DNA from: Betaproteobacteria bacterium
GTDB lineage: Bacteria > Pseudomonadota > Gammaproteobacteria > Burkholderiales > Thiobacteraceae
NCBI GenBank assembly: GCA_025361165.1
Contig: JANYAU010000041.1
Span: 1 to 36,693, forward strand
DNA: 36,693 nucleotides
Reading direction: 5' to 3'
How positions within the stretch are numbered: the first letter of the stretch is position 1; every line of letters starts with the position of its first letter. The notes under the pieces were generated by a model. The model searched no databases and was not told the DNA's origin. It was given only the letters and a program-made list of their open reading frames with translations. Position numbers and translations under genes: made by a program. This document shows positions 1 to 9,487 of this stretch, piece by piece.

Positions 1-128
1 TCGTTGAGAACGCATTTCTGCATCTCAAACGCTGGCGGGGCATCGCTACGCGCTACGCTAAAAACGCCGCATCATTCCTGGCTGCAGTCCGCGTACGCTG
101 TCTCGCGCTTTGGCTCGCTATCTCGTGA
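1..128 (+). pseudogene. IS5-family transposase, C-terminal fragment (cut by window start)
   Basis: Frame 3 is open from the first base to a TGA at 126-128 and reads VENAFLHLKRWRGIATRYAK and onward to LALWLAIS. This matches the C-terminal end of DDE transposases of the IS5 family: the Glu in the VEN.F motif is the usual position of the third catalytic acidic residue, and the K.WR.IATRY pattern that follows is typical. Only 41 residues are visible because the window begins inside the gene, so I cannot tell whether the element is intact to the left. I could not identify a terminal inverted repeat just after the stop. The stop lies inside the 3' end of the opposing AT-rich gene, so the element end probably lies within or next to that gene. 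The family call is from recalled motifs. Confidence 0.72.
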
Positions 129-825
129 CGACACTATCTAGTAAGTGAGACGGTATGTCATCTTTGGGTTGAACGTAGGCATCTTCGGGTAATTTTACAT
201 TGGCCGCATACCTTTCATCCGTGCCGAGCATCATTTGCAGAAATAAGTCTGGATATAAAGCTATAGGAAATTCTATCTTGTCTTCAAAAACTCTCTCTTT
301 GCCATCTTTGCCTATCCAGTTTGCCCAGATTTTTATATAGGTATAACTCCATTCAGCCACAAGAATAAAGCGATCACCATGCGGCACTTCATTGCAGTCT
401 AATTTTACCGATCGACCAAGCCTATTAAACGTTATGCTCTTACCGACAAGTATGATGTTTTGTATTTCAGTATCGTTTATAAATAAGCTGGTAATGCTAA
501 TAGCTTCGGTATTAACAGGTCGAGGAGATATAAAATAATGTTTATCGCGCAAAGGACCTGATCCTTCGTCACTTAAAATTTCCTGAGAGATAGGCTCACA
601 CTCAGGATAACGTCTCGCTTCAATTTTCGGAATGATTCCCACCCCTGAATATATTGCGACGCCGTCAGTTGGTCTAGGAAGAAGGAGAGCTTTGTCAGTC
701 TCAACAGGAAAGCCAAATCCGTAAAACACTATTGATCCCTCGGGGCCCGCAAAAACATTGGCATCAGGGTTGTCGAAGTTATACAGTGAAAAGCTGAGCT
801 TTATTTTATCCACGATATCTTCCAA
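118..825 (-). CDS. hypothetical protein, AT-rich orphan, 235 aa
   Basis: I do not recognise this protein. It is 235 residues, soluble-looking, rich in beta-prone and acidic segments, with no signal peptide, membrane helix or known motif. The gene is clearly more AT-rich than everything around it, with many AAA, ATA, TTT and TAT codons, which suggests recent acquisition. The start is TTG at 823-825; an in-frame TAA lies three codons upstream, so no earlier start is possible, and the ribosome site is weak (AAGTGA). The last few codons overlap the end of the IS5-type transposase on the other strand, so the natural C-terminus may have been replaced when the element inserted. The product is real as an open frame, but expression and function are unknown. 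Confidence 0.6.
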   Translation of the reverse strand: MEDIVDKIKLSFSLYNFDNPDANVFAGPEGSIVFYGFGFPVETDKALLLPRPTDGVAIYSGVGIIPKIEARRYPECEPISQEILSDEGSGPLRDKHYFISPRPVNTEAISITSLFINDTEIQNIILVGKSITFNRLGRSVKLDCNEVPHGDRFILVAEWSYTYIKIWANWIGKDGKERVFEDKIEFPIALYPDLFLQMMLGTDERYAANVKLPEDAYVQPKDDIPSHLLDSVVTR

Positions 826-1000
826 ATCACTTTATTTTTGGCCTTAACGATAACTCCTATGGAATATTAACATCAGTCGATTGACTGCTATAGGTAAAAA
901 CTCAACCGTCTTCTTCTGGCACGAACCAGCCATATATTTTAATAGGTGACAGCCCGTTCTTGGCTAGTTCGCGGCGCACTGGTTCAAACTGGATCGAGAT
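826..1000. other. AT-rich intergenic stretch
   Basis: This gap separates the AT-rich orphan gene from the end of pbpC. It stays AT-rich until about 940 and then changes abruptly to the GC-rich composition of pbpC, so the boundary of the acquired segment probably lies near 940-1000. I see no RNA gene, clear terminator or repeat in it. Both flanking genes are on the minus strand, so it should hold the orphan gene's promoter, but no convincing -35/-10 pair stands out. Confidence 0.4.
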
Positions 1001-3355
1001 TTATTTCACCACGTCGATTTTCAGTGCACGCACATCGGCTCGGCCCTGATCGTCTACCGCACGAACCACAAAACTTCCTGGTGCAGCGGGCCAATGCAGT
1101 GGCTTGTCGGCGGGCGTGCGGCCAACGAGGCGGTCGTTGATGAACCAGAATAAAAAGCGCACATCGGCATCGGTGGTGGCTTGCAGCGCAATCGTTTCCA
1201 CGCCGACACGCGCGGTGCGCAGCGAGTAAGTGACGCCGTTCAAGGGCGAAGTAATTTGCGGCGCGGCGCCCCAACTCGATTGGTTCTCCACACTGCAACG
1301 TGCCTCCAGCGGCGGCGGTTTGCGCCGCGGCACGCCCGCTTGGCGGAACACGCGCAGCATGTCGGACGACCAAAATTCCTGTACCTCTTTATGTACGGCA
1401 TGCGCATAGGGTGGGCAGGTTTGCAGCCCGGTTTGATTGTCCACGGTGATTTCGCGATGAATGTCGCAGACCTGAATCGGCGATTTTCCCGGAATGAACC
1501 ATGTGAGCTTTTTGTGCGTGCAGTAAGGCCCCGGTAGGCGGCCAGAGAGTGCGCATACTTCGACTTGCGCCAGGCCTTTCGGCAAACGCCACGCCGGCTC
1601 TTGCAAGTTGCGGCTCTGCGCTTTGATGGAATCGGCTATCTCGAAAAAGAGCGGCGCGGCGGCTTGCACGCCGACGAATGCCGGGTTGCCCGAGCCATCG
1701 AAATTGCCGACCCACACCGCCAGTACATAGGGCCCGAAACTGCCCACTGTCCAGGCATCGCGGAAGCCATAGGACGTGCCGGTTTTCCAATACACCGGCA
1801 GGGTGTCGCGGGTCCAGCCGCGCGCTGCGGCTTGCTCGGGGCGCGGCGCGTCTTTCAACATATCCAGTACCAGAAAGCTCGCCTCTTCACTCAAGACGCG
1901 TGTGCCTTTCGGGCGCGGCGCATCTTGGGTGTAGCGCAGCGGCTTGAGCGTGCCGTGGTTGGCGAGCGCAGCGTAGAGGGTGACCAATTCTTCCATGGTG
2001 ACTTCGCCGCCGCCCAACACCAAGGCCAAACCGTAATGCTGTTCCGAAGCCATGTGCGATACCCCGGCATGCTTGAGAAAATCATACAGCGTGGGATTCG
2101 AAAGTTTAGACGCGACCGACACCGCCGGAATATTGCGCGAGCGGATCAAGGCTTCTTTGGCCGAGATCGGCCCCGCAAATTTACCGTCGAAATTTTCCGG
2201 GCTGAACGCACCGAACGAGAGCGGCGCATCGCGCAGCATGCTGGCCGGGTGAATCACGCCTTGATCCAGACCCAGGGCGTAGATGAATGGCTTGAGCGTG
2301 GAGCCGGGCGAGCGTTTGGCTTGCGTGCCGTTCACTTGACCATCGATGCCGGCGTCGAAAAAATTTGCCGAGCCGACCACCGCTTTCACGCCCATGTCGC
2401 GTGTATCGACCAGCATGACCGCTGCGTTTTGAATGCCGATGCGCTTCATGCGCGCCACATAGGCATGAGCGTGGCGCTCCAATAATTTTTGCAGCGACAG
2501 GTCGAGCGTGGTCACGATTTCGCTTGTCGCGGGGAGCTCTTCTAACAGGCTATTCACGAAGTGCGGCGCGCGGAAGGGGAGTTGCTGGATATCGCGCGTC
2601 AATAACGGTATTGCGATCAGCCCCGCTTGCTCGCGCGCCTCGGGATGGCGCGCCACCCAAGCGTCGAACAGGCGGTTGCGCGCTTCGGATAAAGCCGCGC
2701 TGCGATGTTGTTCCGGCGAACGACGCAAGGGACTTTGCGGAATCACCGCCAGCGTGAGCGCTTCCGCCAGCGTGACATCCTGGGCGCGCTTGGCGAAATA
2801 AATTTGGCTGGCCGCGCCCACGCCTTCCACGTTGCGTCCATAAGGTACGAGGTTGAGATAGGCCTCTAAAATTTCGTCTTTGCTATAGCTCAACTCCAGT
2901 TGCAGCGCGCGCAGTATTTGTTGCAATTTGCCGGACACGTTGCGCGAGTTGATGTGGTAGTGAATGCGCGCCACTTGCATGCTGATGGTCGAACCGCCGA
3001 TGCGGCGCGGCCCGGTGCCGGTCTGCCACAGGGCGCGCGCAATGGCGATGGGGTTGACGCCGAAGTGAGTGTAGAAAAAGCGATCCTCGTGCAGCAGGAC
3101 GGCTTCTTTTATCTGCGGCGAAATCGCGGCGAGCGGCAGCCACAAGCGGTATTTGTCATCGGACGCGAGAGTGAGCCGCAGCAAGCGGCCGTTGGCGTCG
3201 AAGACCGAAATCGAGGACGGATAGTGCTGCGCCAAGGGCTTGGCGGGGACGACGTAGGGCGCGGCCTTGAACAGCAGCAGGGCGAGCGCCACCAGCGTGA
3301 GCCAACGGCGCTTACCCTGCCACGTCCAGCGCTTGAGTGTGGCGGCTTTCAACAC
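1001..3355 (-). CDS. pbpC: penicillin-binding protein 1C, bifunctional glycosyltransferase/transpeptidase
   Basis: This class A penicillin-binding protein polymerises lipid II into glycan strands and carries a transpeptidase domain; it sits in the inner membrane facing the periplasm. It is 784 residues, close to the usual 770-800. After a cytoplasmic basic stretch, one membrane anchor spans about residues 18-37. The GT51 domain follows, with EDRFFYTHFGVNP (catalytic Glu90), GGSTISMQVAR and KDEILEAYLNLVPYG. The transpeptidase domain has SPGSTLKPF (nucleophile Ser352, Lys355), SRN and KTGTS. The last 100 residues form the beta-rich PBP1C C-terminal domain. The start is GTG, three bases after the stop of the alpha-2-macroglobulin gene, so the two are co-transcribed. 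The same pairing is known from E. coli yfhM-pbpC. Confidence 0.95.
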   Translation of the reverse strand: MLKAATLKRWTWQGKRRWLTLVALALLLFKAAPYVVPAKPLAQHYPSSISVFDANGRLLRLTLASDDKYRLWLPLAAISPQIKEAVLLHEDRFFYTHFGVNPIAIARALWQTGTGPRRIGGSTISMQVARIHYHINSRNVSGKLQQILRALQLELSYSKDEILEAYLNLVPYGRNVEGVGAASQIYFAKRAQDVTLAEALTLAVIPQSPLRRSPEQHRSAALSEARNRLFDAWVARHPEAREQAGLIAIPLLTRDIQQLPFRAPHFVNSLLEELPATSEIVTTLDLSLQKLLERHAHAYVARMKRIGIQNAAVMLVDTRDMGVKAVVGSANFFDAGIDGQVNGTQAKRSPGSTLKPFIYALGLDQGVIHPASMLRDAPLSFGAFSPENFDGKFAGPISAKEALIRSRNIPAVSVASKLSNPTLYDFLKHAGVSHMASEQHYGLALVLGGGEVTMEELVTLYAALANHGTLKPLRYTQDAPRPKGTRVLSEEASFLVLDMLKDAPRPEQAAARGWTRDTLPVYWKTGTSYGFRDAWTVGSFGPYVLAVWVGNFDGSGNPAFVGVQAAAPLFFEIADSIKAQSRNLQEPAWRLPKGLAQVEVCALSGRLPGPYCTHKKLTWFIPGKSPIQVCDIHREITVDNQTGLQTCPPYAHAVHKEVQEFWSSDMLRVFRQAGVPRRKPPPLEARCSVENQSSWGAAPQITSPLNGVTYSLRTARVGVETIALQATTDADVRFLFWFINDRLVGRTPADKPLHWPAAPGSFVVRAVDDQGRADVRALKIDVVK

Positions 3356-3358
3356 GCG

Positions 3359-6300
3359 CTATTTTTTCTCAACGCTGATCTTGCCGCCCAAGGAGCGGGC
3401 TTGCACCGCGCGGTCGTACATCGACTCGCCGAAAGTCGGCGGCACGACATAGTTGCCCACATTGGTGGCTTTGATGCGGTAGACGAAGGTTTTGACCTCC
3501 GCTCCGATTTCGCCATACAGCACCACGCGATCTTCGCGCACATCGGCGTAGTCGAGGGACCACGTCGATTTCGCCGCATCACCCACTGGCGCTTGCCACG
3601 CGCTTGCCTGCGCGTTGGGGCTGTCTTCTGGGTTGGCTTCCTCCGCGCTGGTGTCGCCGCGCGGGCCGGGGGGCTGCGCTTGATTGTCGTTGCCGCTGGC
3701 GGTGGTGGGCGAGAGCACGACTTCGAAGCCGCCCGGCAGCAGATCGACGACGGCGACGCTGGGGAGGGTTTCATTTTTTATCGCCCGCAATTGGACATGG
3801 ACTTCGATTTCATCGCCCAGCTTCACCGACTTGATGGGCTTGCCCTTGAGGTCGGTGTACTCGCGCAAGACTTCGAGCCGATTCTTGATATCTTGTGCCG
3901 GCAAACGGTTGTCGAATCCCGCTTGCGTCATCAAGTAGAACGTCGTGGTCGGCGTGCTGCTGGTGAAGCGCAGCTTGCTCGCCTCGGGGGAGAAATCCAC
4001 GCGCGGCAGTACGCCCACCGGCAGCGGAATCGCGTGTTGCTTGCCATTGGGCAAGACTTCGGTAATGCCATATTTGTCGAGCCGTACATTCCCCAGCGCC
4101 GATGCATAAGCGTCGAAGGCGAGGATGGTGTAGGAAGAAGACAGGGTGTTGTACGAACCCTGTGCGATTTGATCGGCCATGCCTTCCAGCTCGGTACCGC
4201 TGAGCGACTTCAAGCGCTCTGGGAAATGCCGGGCGAGGATGTACAGCAATTGCGCGTCGTGGGTGAGCGTATCGTAGTAGTAGCGATAATCCGCCGTAAT
4301 CGGTTCACCGAAATGCGCGTTGGCGATGAGCTTGTTTGCCAGGCTATCTTGGCGCAGCAGCTTGTAAGTGGCGGCCAGATAAATGGCGCTGGTGTCTTTC
4401 TTCCACTCTTTGGCGAAGCGCGTCTCCAGCCGTTTTTGCGCTGCCGCGGCATAGTTGCTGGTGACGATGCCGGTGCGCGTCAGCACATAGATGGCGTATA
4501 CCCGTACCCGCTCGTCGCCCAGGCTCGCGCCTTCGCTGTTCGCCAATTGCGTCAGATAGATTTTGCCGTTTTCGATCATGTCGGCGGGCACTGCCAAACC
4601 ACGCTCTTTGGCTTCCAACAGGAAGTGCAACGCATACACCGAGGCGAAGTCGTCCACATGGCTATTCGCCGCCCACAGGCCGAATGCGCCGTCTGCATTC
4701 TGGCGCGAGCGCAGCGTGCTAATAATGCTGGCGAGCGATTGATTGACCGTGGCTGGTGCGTAGCCGAATTCCGGGCGGTTGCGCAACACAATCGCGGGCA
4801 GCGCTTGGCTCACCAATTGCTCGGTGCAGCCATAAGGATATTTCTCCAGATAGCGCGTGAGGCCGTGGGCGAGACCCAAGGGCAGCGGCGAGATGCCGGC
4901 ATTGAGCGTGCGGTGCTCGCTATACATCTGGCGCGTCACTGGTAATTCTTTCTTGCCATTCTTAAAGTGCCCGGCGTTGAGCGTCGTCATGTAGGGCAGC
5001 GCCGGACGCACACTCAAATCGGCGCCGAGCTTGGCCGAATACTGGCCGCGCGAGGCAGTGAAGCTTAAATCGGCGCTGCCGAGTTTGGCCAGCGCGCGCA
5101 CCCGGAAGGTGGTGGAGGCTTCACGCATTTCGCCGATTTTCAGGCTGACGCGGGAGTTGCCCACCACCTGCAAATGCGGCGAGGTTTTGAGTTCCACCAG
5201 CACTTCTGCATTCTTGCCCGAGCCCGGCACATTATTCGCCACGCTTACTGGAACATCGAATTCATCGCCCGGTGCGACGAAGGTTGGCACATTCGGGCTG
5301 AGTACGAAATCGCCGCGAATATGCGCTTTGCGCTCTAGCGTGCCGATCGCATCCGGCGTGACCGCCACCGCCATCACACGCAAGGTGCCGTTGAAATAAT
5401 CGGGCACTTGATACACGAGCTCCTTCTCTTTCGGCCCGGCTTCGACAATGCCGGACCAGTAAGCAACAGGCTTCTGACCTTTGCGTTTGAACGGGTTCAG
5501 ATTCTTGCCCAGCGCGCCTTCCTGATCGCCACCGGCGGCGGCCAGCGCGAGCAGGCGTTTGAATTCCGGCAGAATCAAATCGAGGATTTGCGCGGTGCGC
5601 ACTTCCAAGGCGCGCTTCTGAAAGAAATAGCCCAGGGGATCGGGTGTCTTGTAACGCGCAACTTGCAAGATGCCTTCATCCACGGCATAGATCACCATCT
5701 TCGCCGGCCGGTCGGTTTTGTAGCGGATGCGGAAGGCTTGTCCCGGCTTGGCGAGATCGGGCGTGTTGAGCGTGATTTGCGTGGTGCGTTTGGCGCGGCT
5801 CACCGAGAACGGGGCCACACCGTAAGACAAGGGGCTCATGAAAATTTCGTCGGAGTTGATGCTGCGCACGAAGGCCACCGAGACATAGCCATTGCCCTCC
5901 AGACCCGCCGGCACTTTTATTTTTTGCACCGAGCTATTGGTGCTGGTCTTGAACCAGCGATAGCTAAACACCTTGTCGCGCTCGATGGTAATCAACCCGG
6001 CGCCGATGTAGGGCGCTTTGATTTGCATTTCGATTTCTTCGCCCGGCGCGTAGTCGGTTTTGCTGAGCGTCAGTTGCAGTTCGGCGTTCTTGTCCAGCGC
6101 GCGCGTGATATTGGCTGCACCTGCCACCATGTAGGGAATGCGATTTAGCTCGGTGTGGTCCTGATCCCGAATCACATAAGCAAAGCTGCCGGCTTTATCG
6201 GTGGCGAGTTTCAGGCGCATGCCCGCTGCCGGGATCGCCAGCGGCTTTTCCTCGAGTTTGATTTCTTTCTGCTTCGATTCGTATTTATACGTGCCGTTTT

Positions 6301-9247
6301 CTTGCTTGGTGAGCACCGACACGTAACGGCGCTCGATCCATTGCAGGGTGAGCGCTTTCACCGCCGTTTTTTTAGTCGCGGGATCGATGGCGATCAACTC
6401 CACCACGCGCTTCGAATCTTTATGGATGTAATTCAGATCCCCATCGGCTTTGTAGCCGACCAGATAGCTCAAGGGCGAGACCAGCACCGCCGCTTCCGCC
6501 GCGACGCTGCGCCCGCCTTCCGCTTCGAAGCCTTGCACGTTTAGCCGCAAGCGGTACGTGGCTTTGGCGAAGCGCTGCAAGTTGAGATCGAATTCGGCTT
6601 CGCCTTTATCATCGGTGGTAGCATCGGCCAAGGGTTCGGTATAGCCCTCCTTGGCCAATAAGGGATCGTAAAAGAGGTAGTCTGGATACGACGCGAACGC
6701 GGGGTAGGCGGGAAACAAGCCTAACGTCCCCGATACCCGGCGCTGCGTGGCGGGTGTGCCGAATAGATTGGTGAGCGTCACCAAGCCTTTGAGATCTTTC
6801 GGCGAGACCCAGCCCACGGCGCGTTCTTGCGAGAGATGCGCCGCGATCTTCATGCGATCCGGCAAAAATTCTTGCACGCGCACGGTGGTGGAGCCGAGCA
6901 GGCTCGATGCTTGGCCGTCTTTAACGATATAAACATTGAAGGTGTAAGTACCGGTGGGCGCGGTGTCTTGCGTGGTGTGCAGAATTTCTTCGAAACCTGC
7001 TTGCGAGAGCTGAATTTTTTGCTTCTTTACCGCCAGCCCACGCGCGTCCAACACCTCGATTTGCAGCGGCACGCCTGCCAAGGGCATTTTCCAATCCGCC
7101 GGTTTCACGATCATGCCGACGCGAATTTCCTCACCCGGGCGATAAATACCGCGATCCGAGAAGAGATAGGCCGTGAGGCGTTCGCCGCTGATAGCGTTAC
7201 CCACGCCGCCGACGTCGAAGCGCGACATCATCAATTGCCGGTCTTGACGGTTGAACGGCAGGAAGGACAGATCGCCGCTTTTTTGCACCAGGTATAACGC
7301 CGGGGTTTGCTCGCGGCGGAAGGAATTGAGATTCGGCAGCTGCGCGTGGCCGTCACTCGCCGTGACTGCGGAGGCAATCGCCACGCCGTTCTTGCCCATG
7401 ACTTCGACTTTGGCATTCGCCACCGGCTCACCGGAATTAATGGATTGCACGAACACATCGTGGCTACCGTCGAGCGAATCTTTGACCAGTAAGCCGAGAT
7501 CGGTGATTAGAATAAAGCGGCTATCGCTAATGCCGGTGGCGTGCTCACCCTTCGCGTCGTAGGCTTCGGCTTTGAGCAAGAATAAGCCGCGCCGGCCATC
7601 GGGGTTGCCGGCGGGCGCGAGATAGCGCGCCAAGTCAAAAGCATGGTATTGGGTTTTGCCCGGCGCGATTTTTTCCAGCACTTTCAGTTCGGAAAAATAT
7701 TCGCTGATGTTTTCTTCGTTGAAGCGATCGTTTTCAAACTGCGGGTGTTTGAAGTCACCGGAGGTTTGCGTTACCAGATGTTGCACTTGGCTCGGCAGGA
7801 CCCGGCCCACCTCATACTTAATAGCCTCGATATCGCGCGAGAAGAGTGAGACTTTTTTCTCGCCGCCCAGGCTGAGAATTGCGCCGTCGTACATGATCTG
7901 CAATTCTTTGGGAAATTCCGGCACGCGCAAAGCGCGATCAAAGGCTTGCGACAACACGTAGCCGCCGAACGATTTGACGCCCTTGTTCACCCGTACATAG
8001 ACATAGCGCCCGGGATCGGCTTGGTATTTGTAGCTGTGCAGTGTGGCGTAGTCGGCCTCGACCGGCACTGCGGCGAGTTTGAGCGGTGTGGCGAGTTTCA
8101 AAATAGCCGCATCGACTTCCTCAGCGCGCCAGGCGTAAGGATTTTTGCGCTCGCTGTCCTTGGTCTTGGGGTGGTACACCGGCAGCACATAGGCGCTTAC
8201 TGCCGGATTGATTTCCTTGGGTTCGACCCCGGTGGTAGTCTCCAGCACCAGCACTTGTTCCGGCTCGAATTTTTCGTTGCGCACCAAAGACAAGTTACTG
8301 CTGGAAATGCGGAAGAAATTGAACATACCCGGAATGTCGATTGCCCGTTCCAGTTTGCTCTCCATACTCGAACCACCGCGCTGGGCGCGCGCCCCTTTAT
8401 CCACCACCAGTGTCATCTGACTATCGCGTTCGGGAATGGCGATGGGTTCGGAGTGCACATAGGCATTGAGCTTGAATTTGTCGAACGTGACTTGAAGTGC
8501 AGCCTGGGTGCTGCCGGCCGCAAATACGCCTTTCGCCTGCATAGTCATACTGACGCGTTTTTCAAAATCGGCCGTGTCCACCGGGTGAGTGAAGCCGATG
8601 GTGGCGACGACTTTTTTCAACTTCGGATCGGTCGGGTCTTGATAGAACTCGGTCTGGGTGACCGCCGCCGCGAACGGTTCAGTTTTGAATTGCAAAGCAT
8701 ATTCATCCAAGGTGACATGGCTCGCTAACAGCCCCTTGTGCGGCAACTTAAGCTGATGTTTAACGCCGATGTCCCAATCAGCGCGCGGTATGAACTTCAG
8801 CCGGCGATCGTTTTCCCACTGCCAAATGCCATCAACTTTGGGGTAAATATCAATGGCGGTAGTGACGGTCTTACCGATTTTATCCAGTGGTGCGACTGAG
8901 CCATCGAAAGTGACAATGAGCGGAGAGATAAGCCACTGTCCATCCACTAAGCGCGTGAGCGCGGGGTTCACCACCGTGGCTTTATTTTCCACCGGCTTGG
9001 GCAGGTGCTGATACCAATGCATGCCCCAGGCAGCGGCGGCAAGGAGGGTCAGTGTTACGCCAAAACGCTTTAGCGCAAGGGTGCGGTGAGTGTTCGACCA
9101 GCGCCAAAGATCGCTTACGTTCATGCCTATCCAGTGGAACCAAGCGGGCGCGCGCCAAGTAATACCGAACAAGATATTCAGCCAGGCTGCGATTAGTTCC
9201 ACAAACCAAAGCACACCATTGAACCCGGCGCGAAACAAAGCAATCAT
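3359..9247 (-). CDS. alpha-2-macroglobulin family protein with thioester motif (YfhM-like)
   Basis: This is a bacterial alpha-2-macroglobulin, a periplasmic protease trap thought to guard the envelope together with PBP1C, encoded directly downstream. It is 1962 residues from the chosen ATG at 9245-9247, which has GAGGGAGA seven bases upstream; an earlier in-frame ATG at 9274 has no ribosome site. The MG domains and bait region occupy the first two thirds. The motif YPYGCTEQLVSQ holds the thioester Cys (about residue 1474) and Gln (about 1477), followed by the alpha-helical thioester domain and a C-terminal receptor-like beta domain. E. coli YfhM is a lipoprotein of about 1650 residues. Here no lipobox is visible; instead two hydrophobic stretches, about residues 4-30 and 60-80, suggest an inner-membrane hairpin or anchor. 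A low-complexity Pro/Ala/Asp linker lies near the C-terminus. Confidence 0.92.
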   Translation of the reverse strand: MIALFRAGFNGVLWFVELIAAWLNILFGITWRAPAWFHWIGMNVSDLWRWSNTHRTLALKRFGVTLTLLAAAAWGMHWYQHLPKPVENKATVVNPALTRLVDGQWLISPLIVTFDGSVAPLDKIGKTVTTAIDIYPKVDGIWQWENDRRLKFIPRADWDIGVKHQLKLPHKGLLASHVTLDEYALQFKTEPFAAAVTQTEFYQDPTDPKLKKVVATIGFTHPVDTADFEKRVSMTMQAKGVFAAGSTQAALQVTFDKFKLNAYVHSEPIAIPERDSQMTLVVDKGARAQRGGSSMESKLERAIDIPGMFNFFRISSSNLSLVRNEKFEPEQVLVLETTTGVEPKEINPAVSAYVLPVYHPKTKDSERKNPYAWRAEEVDAAILKLATPLKLAAVPVEADYATLHSYKYQADPGRYVYVRVNKGVKSFGGYVLSQAFDRALRVPEFPKELQIMYDGAILSLGGEKKVSLFSRDIEAIKYEVGRVLPSQVQHLVTQTSGDFKHPQFENDRFNEENISEYFSELKVLEKIAPGKTQYHAFDLARYLAPAGNPDGRRGLFLLKAEAYDAKGEHATGISDSRFILITDLGLLVKDSLDGSHDVFVQSINSGEPVANAKVEVMGKNGVAIASAVTASDGHAQLPNLNSFRREQTPALYLVQKSGDLSFLPFNRQDRQLMMSRFDVGGVGNAISGERLTAYLFSDRGIYRPGEEIRVGMIVKPADWKMPLAGVPLQIEVLDARGLAVKKQKIQLSQAGFEEILHTTQDTAPTGTYTFNVYIVKDGQASSLLGSTTVRVQEFLPDRMKIAAHLSQERAVGWVSPKDLKGLVTLTNLFGTPATQRRVSGTLGLFPAYPAFASYPDYLFYDPLLAKEGYTEPLADATTDDKGEAEFDLNLQRFAKATYRLRLNVQGFEAEGGRSVAAEAAVLVSPLSYLVGYKADGDLNYIHKDSKRVVELIAIDPATKKTAVKALTLQWIERRYVSVLTKQENGTYKYESKQKEIKLEEKPLAIPAAGMRLKLATDKAGSFAYVIRDQDHTELNRIPYMVAGAANITRALDKNAELQLTLSKTDYAPGEEIEMQIKAPYIGAGLITIERDKVFSYRWFKTSTNSSVQKIKVPAGLEGNGYVSVAFVRSINSDEIFMSPLSYGVAPFSVSRAKRTTQITLNTPDLAKPGQAFRIRYKTDRPAKMVIYAVDEGILQVARYKTPDPLGYFFQKRALEVRTAQILDLILPEFKRLLALAAAGGDQEGALGKNLNPFKRKGQKPVAYWSGIVEAGPKEKELVYQVPDYFNGTLRVMAVAVTPDAIGTLERKAHIRGDFVLSPNVPTFVAPGDEFDVPVSVANNVPGSGKNAEVLVELKTSPHLQVVGNSRVSLKIGEMREASTTFRVRALAKLGSADLSFTASRGQYSAKLGADLSVRPALPYMTTLNAGHFKNGKKELPVTRQMYSEHRTLNAGISPLPLGLAHGLTRYLEKYPYGCTEQLVSQALPAIVLRNRPEFGYAPATVNQSLASIISTLRSRQNADGAFGLWAANSHVDDFASVYALHFLLEAKERGLAVPADMIENGKIYLTQLANSEGASLGDERVRVYAIYVLTRTGIVTSNYAAAAQKRLETRFAKEWKKDTSAIYLAATYKLLRQDSLANKLIANAHFGEPITADYRYYYDTLTHDAQLLYILARHFPERLKSLSGTELEGMADQIAQGSYNTLSSSYTILAFDAYASALGNVRLDKYGITEVLPNGKQHAIPLPVGVLPRVDFSPEASKLRFTSSTPTTTFYLMTQAGFDNRLPAQDIKNRLEVLREYTDLKGKPIKSVKLGDEIEVHVQLRAIKNETLPSVAVVDLLPGGFEVVLSPTTASGNDNQAQPPGPRGDTSAEEANPEDSPNAQASAWQAPVGDAAKSTWSLDYADVREDRVVLYGEIGAEVKTFVYRIKATNVGNYVVPPTFGESMYDRAVQARSLGGKISVEKK

Positions 9248-9458
9248 GGTGTATCTCCCTCGTATTATTTTCATCCCATTGTACTAGACGATCATGGCGA
9301 GACCGAGTGCGGATTGTGGCAATCCCCTGGCAAGACGGTCTCCTTGTCCTCTATCTAACCAAAAATTCACTTCACGCCGGGCGCATTCTTGCCGATATTG
9401 TTCAGCAGGGCAGTCTGGCCTTGCCGACGGGCGGCTATGCCGGTTGAATCAGGCTGCG

Positions 9459-9464
9459 TATAAT
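9459..9464 (+). promoter_or_regulatory. candidate -10 element for the coiled-coil/AsmA gene
   Basis: The sequence is a perfect TATAAT, 77 bases before the chosen start codon. No good -35 lies 16-18 bases upstream (TATGCC or CTATGC), and a TG dinucleotide sits one base further away than in a true extended -10. If it is used, transcription would begin near 9471, at the edge of the inverted repeat 9472-9487. Confidence 0.35.
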
Positions 9465-9471
9465 CATTAAC

Positions 9472-9487
9472 AACGGCAACTGCCGTT
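9472..9487. promoter_or_regulatory. 7-bp inverted repeat, possible operator
   Basis: AACGGCA and TGCCGTT are perfect inverted arms around a two-base centre. The site lies just after the candidate -10, at the expected transcription start, where a repressor could bind. A two-base loop is too tight for a stable RNA hairpin, so I favour a protein-binding site over a terminator. No specific regulator is recognised. Confidence 0.3.

Noticed and set aside
2900..4945. 681-codon plus-strand open frame
   Set aside because: It lies antisense to pbpC and the alpha-2-macroglobulin gene, has no domain I know, and arises from GC-rich third-position bias.
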